Made by a program: the position numbers and the translations under genes. From JAPLIS01 sp963719415 (GTDB taxonomy: Bacteria; Babelota; Babeliae; Babelales; Vermiphilaceae): 64,000 bases of DNA. Where the stretch lies: contig OY970383.1 in the NCBI GenBank assembly GCA_963719415.1, positions 1,178,001 through 1,242,000 of the forward strand. The letters run 5' to 3'. Under the pieces are notes generated by a model that ran no database searches, was not told the origin of the DNA, and saw only the letters and a program-made list of their open reading frames with translations. Below, piece by piece: positions 44,111-53,598 of the stretch (the stretch's first letter is position 1; every line of letters starts with the position of its first letter).

Positions 44111-44142
44111 TAAACTATTACCCCCAGAGGGGTAATAGTTTA
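44111..44142 (-). terminator. Terminator hairpin of gyrB
   Basis: Arms 44111-44124 (taaactattacccc) and 44129-44142 form a perfect 14-bp stem with a 4-base loop, about 60 bases past the gyrB stop on the - strand. Confidence 0.8.
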
Positions 44143-44200
44143 GAGTTTTTGAGCTTGTTTTTTACTATTACTTTTTGATTATTATCTCGTATATATCTAG

Positions 44201-46621
44201 TTATATATCGAGATTTTTTACAAAATGGCCATATTTTTCGATATATTGTTTTCTTCCTGCTACATCATCACCCATAAGCATGGTAAACCATTTATCAGCT
44301 TCAATAGCATCTTCAATAGAGACCTGTAGCAATATTCGTTTTGTTGCATCCATAGATGTATCGAATAACTGATCTGCGTTCATTTCACCAAGTCCTTTAT
44401 ATCGTTGGATTGACATAAATGGTCTGCTGAGTGTACTTATTCCATTAATGAGTTTAGTAATTCCCGTGCCTGTTACATCTTTATCTTTATCCGTGATAAA
44501 GAGTTTCCATTCATGTTGTTCTGCGGCTATCAATGGTTCAAGATAAGCAAATATTTTTTTTACTTCTTGTGAGCTAAAAAAGGCAAAAGGAGTCTCCCAC
44601 GATACACTGAGATGTTTAAATTCAATAAGCCCTTGTTGAGCGTCAATAGTGTCTTCATTTTCTGTGTTATCAGCTTTGTTGTATGAGACGGTATATTGAG
44701 GATATGCCTTTTGAAGGAGCGAGAGAAGTTGATCTACTCCATCAGCTTTTTGCCATTTATGGGTATAGAGTAAGTAGGTTAATTGATGTACTTGCTCATT
44801 GGGAATATTAAAGCGATGACTTAAGCCAGTTAACATCTCTTCATACTTATAAAGACGATTAAGCATTGTTAACCAATCTTCATGCGTTATTGTTTCACTA
44901 TTTATAGTGAGAGATGTCTGCTCTCGCGCCCAATCAAATAAAAATGCCTTAAAAGCATGGTCATCTTTTAAATATTCTTCTTTTTTGCCAATTTTTGCTT
45001 TATATAATGGTGGTTGAGCGATATAGAGATAGCCGCTCTCTATTAATGGTTTCATATATCTGAAAAAGAAAGTAAGGAGAAGCGTTCTAATATGAGCGCC
45101 ATCAATATCAGCATCGGTCATTAAAATAATTTTATGATACCGAGCTTTCGTTACATCGAAATCTTGGCCAATACTGGTACCAATAGCAGCAATAAGGTTT
45201 CTTATCTGTTCATTGGAAAGCATATTGTCTAGGCGGGCTTTTTCGACGTTTAATATTTTACCTCTGAGGGGTAAAATTGCTTGATTGTCTCGGTCCCTTC
45301 CCGTTTTAGCGTTGCCACCAGCAGAATCTCCTTCAACGATAAATAATTCTGTTTTTGCAGGATCTTCATTTGAACAATCAGCAAGTTTTCCGGGCAGAAC
45401 GGTTGATTCGAGCGCTGTTTTTCGGCGTGTAAGATCGCGCGCTTTTTTAGCAGCTTCTCGGGCACGTTTAGCGGTTTCTGCTTTTTGTAATATTTTTTTT
45501 GCAATAGCAGGATTTTCTTCAAAGTAGGTATCTAAATAGGAAAAGAGCCAAGAATCAACTATTCCTTTGACGTCATTGTTGCCTAATTTTGCTTTGGTCT
45601 GACCTTCAAATTGTGGTTCTGGAACTTTAATATTGATAATAGCAACAAGCCCTTCTCTGACGTCTTCGCTCGAAAAGCTGTCACCATTTTTTAGCATATT
45701 AAAATCAGTTGCTTTTTTATTACATATTTTAGTTAACGCAGAACGAAATCCAGAGACGTGAGTACCGCCCTCGAAGGTGTTAATATTGTTAACAAACGAC
45801 ATAATCTGTTCGCCGTAGCCATCATTATATTGCATAGCGAATTCGAACATATAGGTATCGTCTTTGCGTTCAACATAAAGGACTTCAGGGAAAAGAGGAT
45901 CCTTTTTTTTGTTGAGATATTCAACAAATGAGACAATGCCACCTTCGTAATAAAATTCATGTTTTTTATCAAGGCGTTCATCGGCAATGGTAATCCGTAA
46001 GCCCTTGTTAAGAAAAGCGAGTTCTCGTAAACGTGCAGACAAAATATCAAAGCTGAATTCTACTGTTTCTTGAAAAATTGTAGGATCAGGGGTAAAGCAG
46101 ACAAGAGTACCTCGCTTGGTTGTTTTACCATCAGCCTTAAGGGGAGCTAACGGTTTGCCTATCTGATACGATTGTGTATAGATGGTATTATTTTGGTAAA
46201 TGGTTAATTCAAGCGAAGTAGAAAGGGCATTAACAACCGATATACCAACTCCATGAAGTCCGCCAGAATACTTATAAGAATCTTTATCAAATTTACCCCC
46301 AGCATGCAATTTAGTAAGGGCAACTTCGGCAGCAGAAATTTTTTCCGTTGAATGAATTCCCGTTGGAATCCCTCGTCCATTATCTTCCACAGAGCAACTA
46401 CCATTTTCATGAAGAACTACCTGTATAGTGTCACAAAACCCGGCAAGCGCTTCATCAACAGAGTTATCTACTACTTCGTAGACGAGGTGATGAAGACCTT
46501 TTGATCCTGTTGAGCCGATATACATAGCCGGTCGTTTTCTTACGGCTTCTAGGCCTTCCATTACTTTAATTGAATCAGCTCCATACCCTACTTTTTTGTC
46601 TGTTTTTTCGTCGTTATCCAT
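44201..46621 (-). CDS. gyrB: GyrB, DNA gyrase subunit B
   Basis: This 806-residue type IIA topoisomerase B subunit includes the GHKL ATPase motifs (EVVDNSVDEALAGF, VEDNGRGIPTGIH, GGLHGVGISVVNAL), the TOPRIM domain (LFIVEGDSAGGNAKTGRDRD, MTDADIDGAHIRTLL) and the C-terminal QRYKGLGEMN. The length and the ~165-residue insertion within the C-terminal half match the E. coli-type GyrB. No gyrA is in the window. It is transcribed away from tadA. Confidence 0.95.
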   Translation of the reverse strand: MDNDEKTDKKVGYGADSIKVMEGLEAVRKRPAMYIGSTGSKGLHHLVYEVVDNSVDEALAGFCDTIQVVLHENGSCSVEDNGRGIPTGIHSTEKISAAEVALTKLHAGGKFDKDSYKYSGGLHGVGISVVNALSTSLELTIYQNNTIYTQSYQIGKPLAPLKADGKTTKRGTLVCFTPDPTIFQETVEFSFDILSARLRELAFLNKGLRITIADERLDKKHEFYYEGGIVSFVEYLNKKKDPLFPEVLYVERKDDTYMFEFAMQYNDGYGEQIMSFVNNINTFEGGTHVSGFRSALTKICNKKATDFNMLKNGDSFSSEDVREGLVAIINIKVPEPQFEGQTKAKLGNNDVKGIVDSWLFSYLDTYFEENPAIAKKILQKAETAKRAREAAKKARDLTRRKTALESTVLPGKLADCSNEDPAKTELFIVEGDSAGGNAKTGRDRDNQAILPLRGKILNVEKARLDNMLSNEQIRNLIAAIGTSIGQDFDVTKARYHKIILMTDADIDGAHIRTLLLTFFFRYMKPLIESGYLYIAQPPLYKAKIGKKEEYLKDDHAFKAFLFDWAREQTSLTINSETITHEDWLTMLNRLYKYEEMLTGLSHRFNIPNEQVHQLTYLLYTHKWQKADGVDQLLSLLQKAYPQYTVSYNKADNTENEDTIDAQQGLIEFKHLSVSWETPFAFFSSQEVKKIFAYLEPLIAAEQHEWKLFITDKDKDVTGTGITKLINGISTLSRPFMSIQRYKGLGEMNADQLFDTSMDATKRILLQVSIEDAIEADKWFTMLMGDDVAGRKQYIEKYGHFVKNLDI

Positions 46622-46720
46622 ACGGGTTCCCTATGCATTTTTTAGGCATTTTTTTACTTATAAAAATAGTAGTATAATATATAACAAATATTATTATATC
46701 ATATGTTTTTTGATATGTTT

Positions 46721-46764
46721 ATTAAATCGTGATTAAATATATATTTACTAAATCATGATTTAAT
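46721..46764. promoter_or_regulatory. Two dyads between gyrB and tadA
   Basis: attaaatcgtgattaaat (46721-46738) and actaaatcatgatttaat (46747-46764) are similar near-palindromes whose centres are 26 bases apart. The core taaatcatgattta of the second is a perfect 14-bp palindrome. The position between two divergent genes suits a shared operator, but the protein that might bind is unknown. Confidence 0.3.
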
Positions 46765-46790
46765 ACATGACTATATTTAGGTGAATTCTT

Positions 46791-47339
46791 TTGAATATAA
46801 CTATTTTTGGTAAAGAAATGGACGATGTGTATATGCAAAGTGCTTTAGACCAGGCGCAAGAAGCCTTTTTGCAGAATGAGGTTCCTATTGGCGCTTTGGT
46901 CGTGGATGCTCAGGGGACGGTTGTCGCCCAAGCATATAATCAGGTGGAGACCCTTGGTACGCAGCGAGCGCATGCAGAAATGATAGCTATTGAAGCTGCG
47001 TGTGCAGTAGTGGGTAATTGGCGGCTTAATAATTGCTGGCTTTATGTTACTCTGGAACCATGTACTATGTGTATGGGGTTTGCGCAGCAGAGTCGTTTGG
47101 CCGGAGTTGTGTATGGTGCAGCTTCTCCGCGATTTGGCTATAGCTCGGAGTATCATGCTGGTTATGGTATGAATGAGCAGCCATGTCAGTCGGGCTATTA
47201 CGAGACGAGTTGCCAGATAGCGCCGAAAATAACGGTCAAAGAGGGGGCGGTGCATACTATGCTTATTGTTGGTGGCGTTAAATCAGAAAGATCGCAAGAG
47301 ATGTTGAAATTTTTTTTTAATAGACAGAGGAGTAAATAA
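46791..47339 (+). CDS. tadA: TadA, tRNA adenosine deaminase
   Basis: TadA deaminates A34 to inosine in tRNA-Arg(ACG). This protein has the zinc site HAEMIAIE and LEPCTMCMG with the catalytic glutamate, and DDVYMQSALDQAQEAFLQN at the N-terminus as in TadA. The TTG at 46791 has AGGTGA seven bases upstream and gives 182 residues. An ATG at 46818 is the alternative and would also keep the whole domain. The C-terminus is slightly longer than in E. coli. It overlaps the next gene by one base (TAATG). Confidence 0.9.
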   Translation: MNITIFGKEMDDVYMQSALDQAQEAFLQNEVPIGALVVDAQGTVVAQAYNQVETLGTQRAHAEMIAIEAACAVVGNWRLNNCWLYVTLEPCTMCMGFAQQSRLAGVVYGAASPRFGYSSEYHAGYGMNEQPCQSGYYETSCQIAPKITVKEGAVHTMLIVGGVKSERSQEMLKFFFNRQRSK

Positions 47340-47695
47340 TGAGTGAAAAAACTCAATTTGATTATAATGAGATAAAAAAGGAGTTGATAGCGAGAAAAAA
47401 GGAGCTAGAGGTGAAGTTAACGAGCCTTTCTCGAGAGAAAGTGACGAATGATATTGTCCAAGATCCAGGCGATATGGCAGCAACTTCAACGATGGAATCT
47501 CTTAAGATATCTTTGCAAGATGCAGAGACAAAAGAATATGATCGCATTGTTAGGGCTTTGGCAAAAATAGAAGATGGTTCATACGGTATTTGTATAGATT
47601 GCGGTAAGCAGATAGGGGAAAGGCGGCTTAGAAATAATCCAAATTCTTCTCGCTGTCTTATGTGTCAGGAAATATTTGAAGAAAAAGGTGAATAA
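47339..47695 (+). CDS. DksA/TraR-family zinc-finger protein
   Basis: This 118-residue protein has an N-terminal helical hairpin (IKKELIARKKELEVKLTSL) and a C4 zinc finger CIDCGKQIGERRL ... CLMC, the DksA/TraR/YbiI layout. DksA binds the RNA polymerase secondary channel and tunes rRNA and stress promoters with ppGpp. The acidic tip reads QDPGDMAAT, so a DksA-like function is possible. It is coupled to tadA through TAATG. Confidence 0.85.
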   Translation: MSEKTQFDYNEIKKELIARKKELEVKLTSLSREKVTNDIVQDPGDMAATSTMESLKISLQDAETKEYDRIVRALAKIEDGSYGICIDCGKQIGERRLRNNPNSSRCLMCQEIFEEKGE

Positions 47696-47810
47696 CCAGT
47701 TTTTAATTAAGTGTGTCTTTTGACTTTTTTTTAACCTAAAGTTATTATTATTTTAATGGATATAAATATATAAATAAATTGTTTTGCATTATAAAGAGGC
47801 ATAATATTGT

Positions 47811-48251
47811 ATGGTACATCAAAAAGCTACTAATGTTACGAATAAATCAGGTAAATCAGGCAGCGTTAAGCTTGCTCATGGCGTTGGAAGACGTAAAGCG
47901 TCTGTTGCTCGTGTATGGTTAACGCATGGATCAGGTAAAATAGAAGTTAATGGCATGAGTGTTACTTCGTATTTTGATACTATTCTTTCTCGTAAATCGG
48001 TACACATGCCTTTTGAAGTCTGTCCAACAGCTTCTCAATATGATATTATGGCCAATGTTTCTGGTGGCGGTAAAATGGGTCAAGCTGATGCGATAAAGCT
48101 AGGCATTGCTCGAGCTCTTTTAAAAGATGATGAGTCTTTGCGAGTAACATTGCGTAAGCATGATTTATTAACATCTGATTCTCGTTTAAAAGAACGTAAA
48201 AAGTATGGACAGAAAGCTGCTCGTCGTAAATTCCAATTCGTAAAACGTTAA
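47811..48251 (+). CDS. rpsI: Ribosomal protein S9
   Basis: This 146-residue S9 has the family core GVGRRKASVARVWLTHGSGK, SGGGKMGQADAIKLGIARAL and the tRNA-contacting tail KKYGQKAARRKFQFVKR. A ~20-residue Thr/Lys/Ser-rich N-terminal extension precedes the core. In most bacteria rplM is immediately upstream; here a dksA-like gene is. It lies 116 bases after that gene and just before glmS. Confidence 0.95.
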   Translation: MVHQKATNVTNKSGKSGSVKLAHGVGRRKASVARVWLTHGSGKIEVNGMSVTSYFDTILSRKSVHMPFEVCPTASQYDIMANVSGGGKMGQADAIKLGIARALLKDDESLRVTLRKHDLLTSDSRLKERKKYGQKAARRKFQFVKR

Positions 48252-48282
48252 TAGATTATTTTATTTACAGTGTGTGTGTGGT

Positions 48283-50169
48283 ATGTGCAGTGTTATTGGG
48301 TACGTTGGTAAAAATAACGGTAAACGTTTTATCCTAGAAGGGCTTACTCGGTTAGAATATCGAGGATATGATTCAGCCGGCGTTGCCTTTGTAGATCAAG
48401 TAAACAATAACATCGCATATGCAAAAGCGGTTGGTGGTTTATCTTCTTTACATCAGAAAATAGCGAGTACTCATAGTTTTTCCGATCTCAATAGAGAGGG
48501 AAGTATCGGTATAGGACATTCTCGATGGGCGACCCATGGAAACCCGACAGAGGTAAATGCCCATCCTCATATTGGTTGTCAAAAAACTCTTGCTGTTGTT
48601 CATAATGGTATTATTGAAAATTACTTTGAGATTAAAAAAGAGCTTGAGCGTAAGGGGCATTTTTTTGTTTCAGATACAGATACTGAAGTTATTGTTCACC
48701 TGTATGAAGAGCTATCTTTTTTTAGTAATACAAAAGATAGCGATATAAAAGATCGTATAAAAGACACTATTGTCGAGCTGATAAGTAAGTTGCATGGCGC
48801 CTATACATTTATTCTCGTTTCAGTAGATAATCCAGATACTCTTATTTTAGTAAAAAGCGGTCCCCCTCTTTGTATAGGTATTGGCAATGGTGAATTGTTC
48901 GTTGCTTCAGATGCATATGCATTTGCTGGTCATACAGATATGCTCTTTTTTCTACCAGATAAGACTTTTGCTTTTGTAAAAAAAGATGGCTTTGCATTAT
49001 ATGATTTTCAGGGTAACGAGCGCGCCTGGCAATCAGAAGTCTCTCACGTTGTTTGGGAAACTCATGATAAGCAGGGATACGAGCATTTTATGCTCAAAGA
49101 AATCTATGAGCAGAAAGCCGCTCTTTATAAAACTATCTCCTATTTAAATACTATTCATGGCACGGTGGGTGATTATATAGGTCTTTCTCTTGATAAGATA
49201 GGCGAATTAGAGGGAGTACATCTTGTTGGGTGTGGTGCCTCTTGGTATGCTGGTCGCATAGGACAGTTTTTTTTTGAGTCTATTGCTAGAATACCCTGTT
49301 TGGTATCTTTGGCTTCAGAATTTAGATATATGCCCTTTTTTCCTTCTAAAAACAGACTTCATATTGCTATTTCTCAATCTGGTGAGACGGCAGACACGCT
49401 TGAGGCTTTGAATTTAATAAAAATGCATGGTCTATCGACAATGGCGCTTACTAATGTGGCGACCAGTAGTATAGTTCGTCAAGCAGATGGTTTTGTGTTG
49501 ACTCAAGCAGGACGTGAGATAGCCGTTGCTTCCACAAAAGGTTTCTCTACTCAGATTGCAGTGCTTTATTGGTTGGCTCATCGCATAGCTTTTGAAAAAA
49601 AGAGTATATCAGCGCAAGAAATGGAGCGAGTGTATACTGATCTTTTATATGCAGCAGATGTTTTAGAGAGTGCTATTGGACTATATAAAGAAGATATTGT
49701 TAAGCATCATGCACCAAAATATGCTTTTTATACTAAGATTATCTGTCTTGGCCGTAATGGGAGTTATCCTTTTGCCATGGAAGCCGCACTAAAATTAAAA
49801 GAGATTGCGTATATTTTTGCACAATGTTATCCGGCAGGTGAATTAAAGCATGGGTCCCTCGCATTAATAGATGAGCATATACCGGTGTTTATTTTTTCTC
49901 ATCAAGACGCTCTTATTTACCAGAAGATATTGAGCAATGCTTATGAAGTAAAAGCACGCAAGGGGCATATCGTAGCGTTTCTTTTCGAAGGTCAAATTGA
50001 GTTATCGCTGATAGCGGATCTTTTTTTTGTGATTCCCCGTGTTGCGCCACTTCTTGGTGAGCTAGCCATGACTGGCTTGATGCAGTTTTTTATCTATTCT
50101 ATTGCGCGAGAATTAGGGCATCCAATCGATAATCCCCGAAATTTAGCCAAGTCCGTTACGGTAGAGTGA
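48283..50169 (+). CDS. glmS: GlmS, glucosamine-6-phosphate synthase
   Basis: GlmS makes GlcN-6-P from Fru-6-P and glutamine, the first step toward UDP-GlcNAc. The ATG at 48283 gives 628 residues starting MCSVIGYVGK, so Cys follows Met and can be the N-terminal nucleophile; most homologues read MCGIVGYIG. An in-frame GTG at 48274 also puts Cys second (MCGMCS) but fits the family less well. The GATase part has GHSRWATHG and the sugar-isomerase part has VGCGASWYAG, SQSGETADTLEAL and CYPAGELKHGSLALI. It ends with NPRNLAKSVTVE. No glmS ribozyme is recognised in the short upstream gap. Confidence 0.95.
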   Translation: MCSVIGYVGKNNGKRFILEGLTRLEYRGYDSAGVAFVDQVNNNIAYAKAVGGLSSLHQKIASTHSFSDLNREGSIGIGHSRWATHGNPTEVNAHPHIGCQKTLAVVHNGIIENYFEIKKELERKGHFFVSDTDTEVIVHLYEELSFFSNTKDSDIKDRIKDTIVELISKLHGAYTFILVSVDNPDTLILVKSGPPLCIGIGNGELFVASDAYAFAGHTDMLFFLPDKTFAFVKKDGFALYDFQGNERAWQSEVSHVVWETHDKQGYEHFMLKEIYEQKAALYKTISYLNTIHGTVGDYIGLSLDKIGELEGVHLVGCGASWYAGRIGQFFFESIARIPCLVSLASEFRYMPFFPSKNRLHIAISQSGETADTLEALNLIKMHGLSTMALTNVATSSIVRQADGFVLTQAGREIAVASTKGFSTQIAVLYWLAHRIAFEKKSISAQEMERVYTDLLYAADVLESAIGLYKEDIVKHHAPKYAFYTKIICLGRNGSYPFAMEAALKLKEIAYIFAQCYPAGELKHGSLALIDEHIPVFIFSHQDALIYQKILSNAYEVKARKGHIVAFLFEGQIELSLIADLFFVIPRVAPLLGELAMTGLMQFFIYSIARELGHPIDNPRNLAKSVTVE

Positions 50170-50362
50170 TAAGCAGAGCGGGAAATTGGTTTCTATTTGA
50201 ATAATTTAGATTGGATAATGGTGGCCAACAGAGAGAAATAGTGGGTAATTTTGGAAAATATTCCTTATCTGGTTCCAGGATCGGCGAATAATTTAAATTA
50301 TATTTTATTGTTTTAATTACATTTTGCCAGTTTAAACAAGAATAGACTAATGCGTTAATGTA

Positions 50363-50390
50363 TTGTAGAATATAATATGTAGAATATAAT
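50363..50390 (+). promoter_or_regulatory. Possible promoter with duplicated -10
   Basis: The 14-mer gtagaatataatat is repeated directly (50365-50378, 50379-50392), giving two TATAAT boxes. TTGTAG (50363-50368), 16 bases and the second TATAAT (50385-50390) form a plausible sigma-70 promoter 37 bases before the ATG at 50427. Confidence 0.45.
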
Positions 50391-50426
50391 ATATTACTAT
50401 GGTTTTTATTACTTAAGAGAGATACT

Positions 50427-52121
50427 ATGAAATTTCTACGTATAATAAGATCATTTTTGTTTGGATTGTCACTCGTATGTTTGTTGCCGGGTAATGAATT
50501 GTCGGCCGTAGATCAACGGTTTGATGGAATGTTTGGTAATCATTCCTCACGAAAACCAGTTGATAATCCATTGCACCCAAAATCGGCTCCTGCGCCATCG
50601 GTAGGCGATAAGCCATTGAATGGACAGTCGAAGGAGAAAGGTGCAGACAGTGAGCAGCCAGCAGCCGCAGATATAGATTCTTCATTGCCTGAATCATTTA
50701 AGCGTCTAGGCCTTCGTCCTTTTCCATCTTTTCCTCAGTCGAAGAAAGCGAGCAAAGAGCAGCCAGTACCGGCAGATCAAGCTTCGTTGCCTGAATCATT
50801 TAAGCATCTAGGTCTTTCCCCTTTCCCATCTTTCCCATCGCGAGACGATAGAGATCGTAAAGATAAAGAGTTATTAGGACATAAAAATGGGGAGCCCGGA
50901 GATGCTCAATTGGTGCTCAATGGAGATAAGCAGTGGTCAGATGAAGAGTTGTTGGCAATCTATAATGATGACATAGAATCAGGTAGATTGGTAATAACTG
51001 AAGAAGAGATGGCTGGGCTACAGGAGTCATTTATACAGAAAAATCAAAGAAAGCTGACCGATTCATTGGACCAATTTGTATTCGAAAAGAAGCTGTTAGA
51101 GACGGTGCGATCGGGTAAGGATAAGAGCTATTCTGAATTGCGATCAGAGATTCAACGCGAAAGTGCATCAGGCAGGCTACCAATAACCGCACAAGAAAAT
51201 CATGCATTGACAGAGTTATTCTGGCAACAAAATGTAGTCGACTTTATTCGATTTGTGCGTGAACAAAAGCCGGCATTAATAATCAGAGAAGACGAATCGT
51301 TGCTAGATGCAGGGCTATCGGATGAAAAGTTATGGCCAATCATCCTTGCTGACTTGAGATCAGGGAGGATAACAGAAGAAGACATGGCCGGGCTCAAAGA
51401 ATCATTTTTAGAACAAAACCAAGAAAAATTTGTCCGATTATTGATCCCATTTGTAGCCAAAAAGAAGATGTTAGAGGCGGCACGTTCGGGTAAGCCTAAA
51501 AAAAGCGAATCTCTATTGAAATTAGAGGCTCAACATGCAATTCAATCAGGTAAAGGAGTAAGAATAACTCGAGAAGAGGAGATGTTGCTTAAAGCATCAT
51601 TTTTTCAAAAAAATCAAGCTGAGCTTGCTCGATTTATACGTGCAGAAAAGGTGGCTGAAGCAGTATATGCAGCTACATGGCGTGGTAAATGTGCATTGCT
51701 CATAAAAACCAATTATGCATCACTACCATCACCGGTAAAGCATGCTATTGATGTTTCGTTAGGTATTAGTTGGGCGCTAGCAGAACAGTTTAGTGGGAAG
51801 GCTGTTGATAGGGTGGCGAGGGAAGTTTCTCAAAGAGTAGTCCCTGCGCGAGCTCAAGAAGCAACAGAAAAAATTGTAGGAGTTGTGGCTGAAGGTGCGG
51901 TAAAAGATTGTTTTGTTCCTGTGGTTAATGGTGTGCTGGTGAGAGTGGGTCATAATCCTAATATTGTTAAATGGGTGCATAAGCATTTTTTTAATTTGTT
52001 GGCAGTTTGTACAGTTGTCGCCACAATGAGGCCTGCTCCTATTACTATTCCTTCTATTATTATTCCTCCTACTGTTGCCGTTCATGATCCTGTTTTAATA
52101 CAAGAATTGTGGTCATTTTAG
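50427..52121 (+). CDS. Secreted helical-repeat protein, unknown
   Basis: This 564-residue protein has signal peptide RIIRSFLFGLSLVCLLPG. A Pro/Ser-rich part contains a doubled SLPESFKRLGLRPFPSFP unit (residues about 88-140). About four helical repeats follow in residues 165-415, each with the pattern SGRLxITEEExxGLxESFxQKNQxxLxxFI (for example MAGLQESFIQKNQRKL, MAGLKESFLEQNQEKF, MLLKASFFQKNQAELARF). The last 150 residues are more hydrophobic, with a possible membrane segment near VATMRPAPITIPSIIIPP. No family is recognised. The repeats suggest a scaffold or binding surface. Confidence 0.65.
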   Translation: MKFLRIIRSFLFGLSLVCLLPGNELSAVDQRFDGMFGNHSSRKPVDNPLHPKSAPAPSVGDKPLNGQSKEKGADSEQPAAADIDSSLPESFKRLGLRPFPSFPQSKKASKEQPVPADQASLPESFKHLGLSPFPSFPSRDDRDRKDKELLGHKNGEPGDAQLVLNGDKQWSDEELLAIYNDDIESGRLVITEEEMAGLQESFIQKNQRKLTDSLDQFVFEKKLLETVRSGKDKSYSELRSEIQRESASGRLPITAQENHALTELFWQQNVVDFIRFVREQKPALIIREDESLLDAGLSDEKLWPIILADLRSGRITEEDMAGLKESFLEQNQEKFVRLLIPFVAKKKMLEAARSGKPKKSESLLKLEAQHAIQSGKGVRITREEEMLLKASFFQKNQAELARFIRAEKVAEAVYAATWRGKCALLIKTNYASLPSPVKHAIDVSLGISWALAEQFSGKAVDRVAREVSQRVVPARAQEATEKIVGVVAEGAVKDCFVPVVNGVLVRVGHNPNIVKWVHKHFFNLLAVCTVVATMRPAPITIPSIIIPPTVAVHDPVLIQELWSF

Positions 52122-52172
52122 AAGAAATAGAATGTTAAAATAGATTTATATATTTTTATTTGGAGATACAGT

Positions 52173-52853
52173 ATGAAATATATGTATATAGCAGGATTAT
52201 TATTTTTTGGACTATCGTTACCATCGTTTGTTTATACTGCGATACAAGTGTTGCCTTCGAATGGCGTTTTTATTGAAGATGGGAGTGATAGTGATGATGA
52301 AAATTCTGGGCATGATAAAGATGGAGAAGTTGAATTAGAAGCTGAAAAAATAAATCAAGATCAAAGAATGTCTTCTGATGAGAGGCGAAATCCATCTTTA
52401 GACAACGTACCTGCTCTTGTCGCTGTATTGAGTCGAGAGGTTGTATTTGGCGATGATAAAGAGGGTTCGAAAAGAACGCTTAAAATGTTACTTGAAGAAG
52501 CTGCACAAGTAGGTCTTTGTCTGGCTCCGTTGGCTAAGCAAGTAATTGAGCAAGCCCAAGAAGAGCAACAACAAAGAGGTGTTAAATATGGTATTGCGCT
52601 GGGCATTGCGGCGGAAGGATCTAAGTTTCTGGTGAGACCGGTTTGTAGCGGTTTAGCTGTTTGTGCGGAAAAAACTTTTCCAACTCACTTCTATTTAAAT
52701 GTTGTAGTTTCAAAGCTTATTTATTGGTTTGGATTAGGTAGTCCTCGATTATTCCGTCAAAAAGCAGAAGATAAAGAGGCTTTTGAATTGGGACAGCGAA
52801 GTGTTGGCGCTGCATCAGATTTATATCGCCAATATCAGCAGCGCGAGCAATAG
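52173..52853 (+). CDS. Secreted protein, unknown
   Basis: This 226-residue protein has TTGGAG before the ATG. Signal peptide YIAGLLFFGLSLPSFVYTA is followed by an acidic disordered segment (IEDGSDSDDENSGHDKDGE) and a helical domain with LCLAPLAKQVIEQAQEEQQQ and LVRPVCSGLAVCAEKTFPTH. It lies 51 bases after the helical-repeat gene and may be in the same transcript. Its C-terminal region has a layout like that of the preceding protein's end, but I cannot claim homology. Confidence 0.55.
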   Translation: MKYMYIAGLLFFGLSLPSFVYTAIQVLPSNGVFIEDGSDSDDENSGHDKDGEVELEAEKINQDQRMSSDERRNPSLDNVPALVAVLSREVVFGDDKEGSKRTLKMLLEEAAQVGLCLAPLAKQVIEQAQEEQQQRGVKYGIALGIAAEGSKFLVRPVCSGLAVCAEKTFPTHFYLNVVVSKLIYWFGLGSPRLFRQKAEDKEAFELGQRSVGAASDLYRQYQQREQ

Positions 52854-53068
52854 TCAGCTGTTTTGGGTAGTCAAGAAGTAGATCAAGATTAGCTCCAAAA
52901 AAGCAAAAGATTGTCTAAAAGAGTCTAACCAAAGCGATTTATCAAGACTTTGGGTAAGTAAATTTTTCTGTGTCAAATTGAAGTGAGTTTTTTGTTTTCA
53001 GAAGCAACTTTTTTTACTATATTAATTCATGATTAAATTAAAATGAATTATTTAGGAAAAAAAGTTTT

Positions 53069-53452
53069 ATGAGAACTCTGCGAATTTTTTGGTTATTGCT
53101 ATTGTTTACTTTTTCAACATCATCTATTTTTGCCGATGATTTTACGGATTTGGGTTTAATTGTGGCATCCTCTATCGCTAAAGTCGCTTGTGGATATTAT
53201 ATTGATCCCGTAGTTCGAAGTGTTACGCGGACACACGGCCCTATTTTGGGAGAAGTTTGTGGTCTAGTTATGACTGGATTACAACATCGAACCATTGATG
53301 TGGCGGCTGGTGCATGGGCATCTAATCCTAACAATGTAAGGGAAAAAGCCTGCTGGTTTGGTCTTGGTCTTACTCTCTATCTTGTGTATACTCATACTCC
53401 ACCAAACAATGTTCCTGCTCCCGTTGGCCCAGGTGCTCTTCCAGCAGGTTAA
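53069..53452 (+). CDS. Small secreted protein, unknown
   Basis: This 127-residue protein has signal peptide RIFWLLLLFTFSTSSIFA, ending before DDFTD. The mature part has hydrophobic stretches (LGLIVASSIAKVACGYYI, CWFGLGLTLYLVYTHTP) that may be membrane helices and a Pro-rich tail (PPNNVPAPVGPGALP). The upstream ATTAATTCATGATTAAAT is similar to the dyads before tadA. No family is recognised. Confidence 0.5.
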   Translation: MRTLRIFWLLLLFTFSTSSIFADDFTDLGLIVASSIAKVACGYYIDPVVRSVTRTHGPILGEVCGLVMTGLQHRTIDVAAGAWASNPNNVREKACWFGLGLTLYLVYTHTPPNNVPAPVGPGALPAG

Positions 53453-53598
53453 GATAGCAAATTAAAGCTAATTTGTAACCCAATTGTCTTTTTGGCGTAT
53501 TTCTATATACTATATAATGTAGCGTTTTGCCCGTATAAACTTTTTATACTTAGGTTTTTTACCTGTTACGTTAGATTATAGAGTGGAGGTTTGTGCTT

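Noticed and set aside
48251..48282. glmS ribozyme before glmS
   Set aside because: Only about 30 bases separate rpsI and glmS, too short for the ribozyme core.
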